From Acidobacteriota bacterium (GTDB lineage: Bacteria > Acidobacteriota > Terriglobia > Terriglobales > Acidobacteriaceae): 6,592 nt of DNA. The notes beneath the pieces were generated by a model. The model was not told the DNA's origin, searched no databases, and saw only the letters and a list, made by a program, of their open reading frames with translations. Shown here piece after piece: positions 4,452-6,592 of this stretch. A program made the position numbers and the translations under genes. The first letter of the stretch is position 1, and every line of letters starts with the position of its first letter. The stretch lies in assembly GCA_021841795.1 (NCBI GenBank), contig JAKCDN010000180.1, positions 1-6,592 on the forward strand, read 5' to 3'.

Positions 4452-4841
4452 TCAGGCAGACTCGATGATGAGATTCGCGTACTGAACGGTGTCTCCGGTG
4501 CGAATCAGGCCGATGGCGCGGGGAACGCGTTTCTTGAACTCGACGTGGGGCTCAAAGGTGAGCGGAACGCCGGCCAGAGCGGCGGAGAAATCCCTGCGCG
4601 TGCGGGAGGTGTTTGCGCCCTGGAACTCCTCGGCCATCCAGGCGTGGCCGAGGACGTAGTTGGCGCGGATGGCGCGGAGCACGTCGAGGACGCGCGGCAC
4701 GCCATCGACGAGGGAGATGTCAACGGTCTCGATCGCGGGCCAGAAGGGAAATCCCCGGTCGGCGATGACGAGGGTATTGGTATGACGCACGCGCGCGAGG
4801 AGCGAAAGAATGTGCGGATTGAGAATGCCGGACTCAAGCAT
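4452..4841 (-). CDS. RbsD/FucU-family sugar mutarotase (D-ribose pyranase-like)
   Basis: This encodes 129 residues that align end to end, by eye, with RbsD/FucU. These cytoplasmic ring-shaped oligomers interconvert sugar forms (beta-pyranose and furanose or anomers of ribose or fucose) after uptake. Visible family features are the N-terminal GILNPHI block, the catalytic-site histidine in RHTNTLVIADRGFP (His20, with Asp28 eight residues on), the GVP turn (47-49) and the C-terminal YAN motif (121-123, in QYANLII) that contacts sugar. No ribose or fucose transporter, kinase or regulator is in view, so the substrate cannot be chosen between ribose, fucose or another sugar. The start at 4841 matches the family N-terminus. 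GGGGA on the minus strand (4856-4852) lies 10 nt upstream as a weak ribosome binding site. The gene is divergent from the Mo-oxidoreductase, with 36 bp between the starts. Confidence 0.88.
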   Translation of the reverse strand: MLESGILNPHILSLLARVRHTNTLVIADRGFPFWPAIETVDISLVDGVPRVLDVLRAIRANYVLGHAWMAEEFQGANTSRTRRDFSAALAGVPLTFEPHVEFKKRVPRAIGLIRTGDTVQYANLIIESA

Positions 4842-4865
4842 GAAAGGACGGTCCCCAGATCAGCT

Positions 4866-4877
4866 TACAATGACGCC
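4866..4877 (+). promoter_or_regulatory. Putative -10 element for a leaderless Mo-oxidoreductase transcript
   Basis: TACAAT at 4866-4871 is one base from TATAAT and ends 6 nt before the ATG at 4878, the same spacing as upstream of mutM. Expected initiation falls on the start codon, and no Shine-Dalgarno sequence is present. A -35 at 17-nt spacing would be GAAAGG (4842-4847), a poor match. The start region of the divergent mutarotase gene directly abuts this site, so the two genes may compete for RNA polymerase. Confidence 0.45.
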
Positions 4878-6592
4878 ATGGCTACCCTGCCGCAACTCCG
4901 CGTAGTTCAGGCCGTGTGTTCGCACGACTGCCCGGACTCGTGCGCGGTGCTGGTGACGGTGAACGACGAGGGGCGCGCGGTGAGGATCGCGGGAGATCCG
5001 AAGCAGCCGGTAACGCGGGGATTTCTTTGCGGGAAGGTAGCGAAGTACCTGGATCGGGTGTATGCGCCGGACCGGGTGCTGTATCCGCTGCGGCGCAAAG
5101 TGGAAGCGGCAAAGGGTCCGCAGCGCCGGGGCCATGAGCTGGAGACTTTTGAGCGCGTGAGCTGGGACGAGGCACTGGAGGCAATTGGCGCGCGTCTGCG
5201 GCAGATCAGCGACAGCTACGGACCGGAGTCGATTCTTCCGTACAGCTACGCGGGAACGATCGGGGTTCTTGGGTACGGATCGATGGACCGGCGCTTTTTT
5301 CATCGCCTGGGAGCGAGCCAGCTGGACCGGACGATCTGCGCGGAGGCAGGAGGCCAGGCCTGGAACCTGGTGTATGGGAAGAAGCTGGGCACACCCACCG
5401 AGGAGTTTCGCCGGGCAAAGCTGGTTGTTGCGTGGGGAGCGAATATCCACGGCAACAACATTCATCTATGGCCGTTTGTGGAAGAGGCGCGGCGGCACGG
5501 AGCGCGGCTCATTGCGATCGATCCGTATCGCACGCGGACGGCAGCGGCGGCGGACTGGCACATTGCGATCCGGCCGGGCACGGACGTGGCGCTGGCGCTG
5601 GGGCTGATGCATGTGATTCTGGACGAGGGCCTTGAAGACCGCGCGTATGTGGCGGAGATGACGCACGGGTATAAAGAACTGGCCGAGCGGGCGCGCGAGT
5701 ACACGGCCGGCCGCGTGGCCGCATGGACCGGCATGACGGCGGGCGAGGTGGAGCAACTGGCGCGCGAGTACGCCACCGCGCAACCCGCGGCGCTGCGCCT
5801 GAACTATGGCGTGCAACGATGCGAGAACGGCGGAGCAGCGGTGCGGGCGATTGCGATGCTGCCCGCGCTGACGGGCGCGTGGAGGCATTGCGGAGGCGGC
5901 GCGCAACTGTCAACATCCGGCGCGTTTGCCTGGAACAAGAAGGCCCTGGAACGGCCGGATCTGGCGCTGGCCTCGCCGCTGGGGCGGCCGGCGCGGGTGG
6001 TGAACATGTCAGAGCTAGGCCGGGCGCTGACGGAGCTGGGCCAGGCCCGAGACCGGAATGACGGCGAGCATGGCGAAGGTCCGCCGGTGCACGCGCTGTT
6101 CGTTTACAACTCCAATCCCGCGGCGGTGGCGCCGAACCACAACGCGGTCCGCCGGGGCCTGGAGCGAAAGGACCTCTTTACCGTGGTTCACGAGCAGTTT
6201 CTTACCGACACCACGGATTATGCGGACTTTGTGCTGCCGGCAACAACCTTTCTCGAGCACACCGATGTACAGGGAGCCTATGGCCACTACCATGTGCAGC
6301 TCTCGAAGCGGGCAATCGAACCGCGGGGAGAGGCGCGATCGAATGTCTGGCTTTTCGGGCAGCTTGCGCAGCGCATGGGATTCAAGGAGGAATGCTTCCG
6401 CGATACGGCGGAGGAGATGATTCGCCAGGCGCTGGCCGCAGGCGCGGACGGGCACTCGACAAACCTGGGCATGGAGCACATCACCTATGAGGATCTGGAG
6501 CGGGACGGACACCTGCCACTGGCATTCCATCGCGATCCCGAGGCGCACCCCTTTATGCCGTATGCCTCGGGCCCGCTTTCGACGCCTTCGGG
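4878..6592 (+). CDS. Molybdopterin- and [4Fe-4S]-dependent oxidoreductase (DMSO reductase superfamily), 3' truncated by the window
   Basis: The frame is open from ATG 4878 to the right edge (571 complete codons), so the stop lies outside. The N-terminus carries a four-cysteine cluster motif, C14-x3-C18-x3-C22-x28-C51 (CSHDCPDSC ... FLCGK), typical of the [4Fe-4S] site in this superfamily. It follows immediately on the start with no twin-arginine signal, so the enzyme should be cytoplasmic. Then come FERVSWDEAL (91-100), the probable molybdenum-ligand region TICAEAGG with Cys154, and IAIRPGTDVALALG for the bis-pterin guanine dinucleotide site. Further on are FVYNSNPAAVAPN, and DYADFVLPATTFLEHTD at roughly 450-470. 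The window ends in STPS-G, which I take as the start of the TPSGK motif that opens the C-terminal cofactor-binding domain, so about 100 or more residues are missing. Members are variously called formate dehydrogenase-like or anaerobic dehydrogenase. Substrate and electron partner are unknown. Confidence 0.93.
   Translation, partial: MATLPQLRVVQAVCSHDCPDSCAVLVTVNDEGRAVRIAGDPKQPVTRGFLCGKVAKYLDRVYAPDRVLYPLRRKVEAAKGPQRRGHELETFERVSWDEALEAIGARLRQISDSYGPESILPYSYAGTIGVLGYGSMDRRFFHRLGASQLDRTICAEAGGQAWNLVYGKKLGTPTEEFRRAKLVVAWGANIHGNNIHLWPFVEEARRHGARLIAIDPYRTRTAAAADWHIAIRPGTDVALALGLMHVILDEGLEDRAYVAEMTHGYKELAERAREYTAGRVAAWTGMTAGEVEQLAREYATAQPAALRLNYGVQRCENGGAAVRAIAMLPALTGAWRHCGGGAQLSTSGAFAWNKKALERPDLALASPLGRPARVVNMSELGRALTELGQARDRNDGEHGEGPPVHALFVYNSNPAAVAPNHNAVRRGLERKDLFTVVHEQFLTDTTDYADFVLPATTFLEHTDVQGAYGHYHVQLSKRAIEPRGEARSNVWLFGQLAQRMGFKEECFRDTAEEMIRQALAAGADGHSTNLGMEHITYEDLERDGHLPLAFHRDPEAHPFMPYASGPLSTPS

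Overview
The window is a GC-rich bacterial chromosomal segment with ordinary, loosely spaced genes. I see no phage, insertion sequence, CRISPR array, tRNA or rRNA. The style of the small membrane protein, the receiver-like protein and the long intergenic gaps reminds me of Acidobacteriota (Terriglobia). That placement is recollection of family style, not a search, and I hold it at about even odds.

Layout from left to right. Positions 1-271 hold no convincing gene. A small two-helix membrane protein of unknown function (272-613, +) is followed 47 bp later by mutM/fpg, the formamidopyrimidine-DNA glycosylase that removes 8-oxoguanine (661-1542, +). Next comes a gap of almost 1.2 kb (1543-2734) without a believable protein gene. 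It contains a clean Rho-independent terminator at 1891-1916 that has no gene directly in front of it, and many hairpins on both sides of it. I read 1697-1916 as a candidate independent RNA. The 3' part (2291-2700) may be a structured leader of the next gene.

That next gene (2735-3631, +) encodes a disordered, arginine-rich and Gln/Pro-rich N-terminal half joined to a degenerate CheY-receiver-like domain. It converges on a HIT-family nucleotide hydrolase (3903-4241, -), with a hairpin-rich 271-bp gap between them. Further right an RbsD/FucU-type sugar mutarotase (4452-4841, -) is divergent, with only 36 bp between starts, from a large cytoplasmic-type molybdopterin/[4Fe-4S] oxidoreductase (4878 to beyond the right edge, +). 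The latter is cut off at its C-terminal cofactor-binding domain.

The genes do not form one pathway. mutM and HIT are housekeeping, the mutarotase serves sugar metabolism, and the Mo enzyme serves redox metabolism. The two themes worth attention are (a) start codons without a Shine-Dalgarno sequence but with a -10-like hexamer exactly 6 nt upstream (mutM and the Mo enzyme), which suggests leaderless mRNAs, and (b) the structured, protein-free 1543-2734 block beside a protein with an RNA-binding-like tail. No part of the window can be called a known defence or mobile system.
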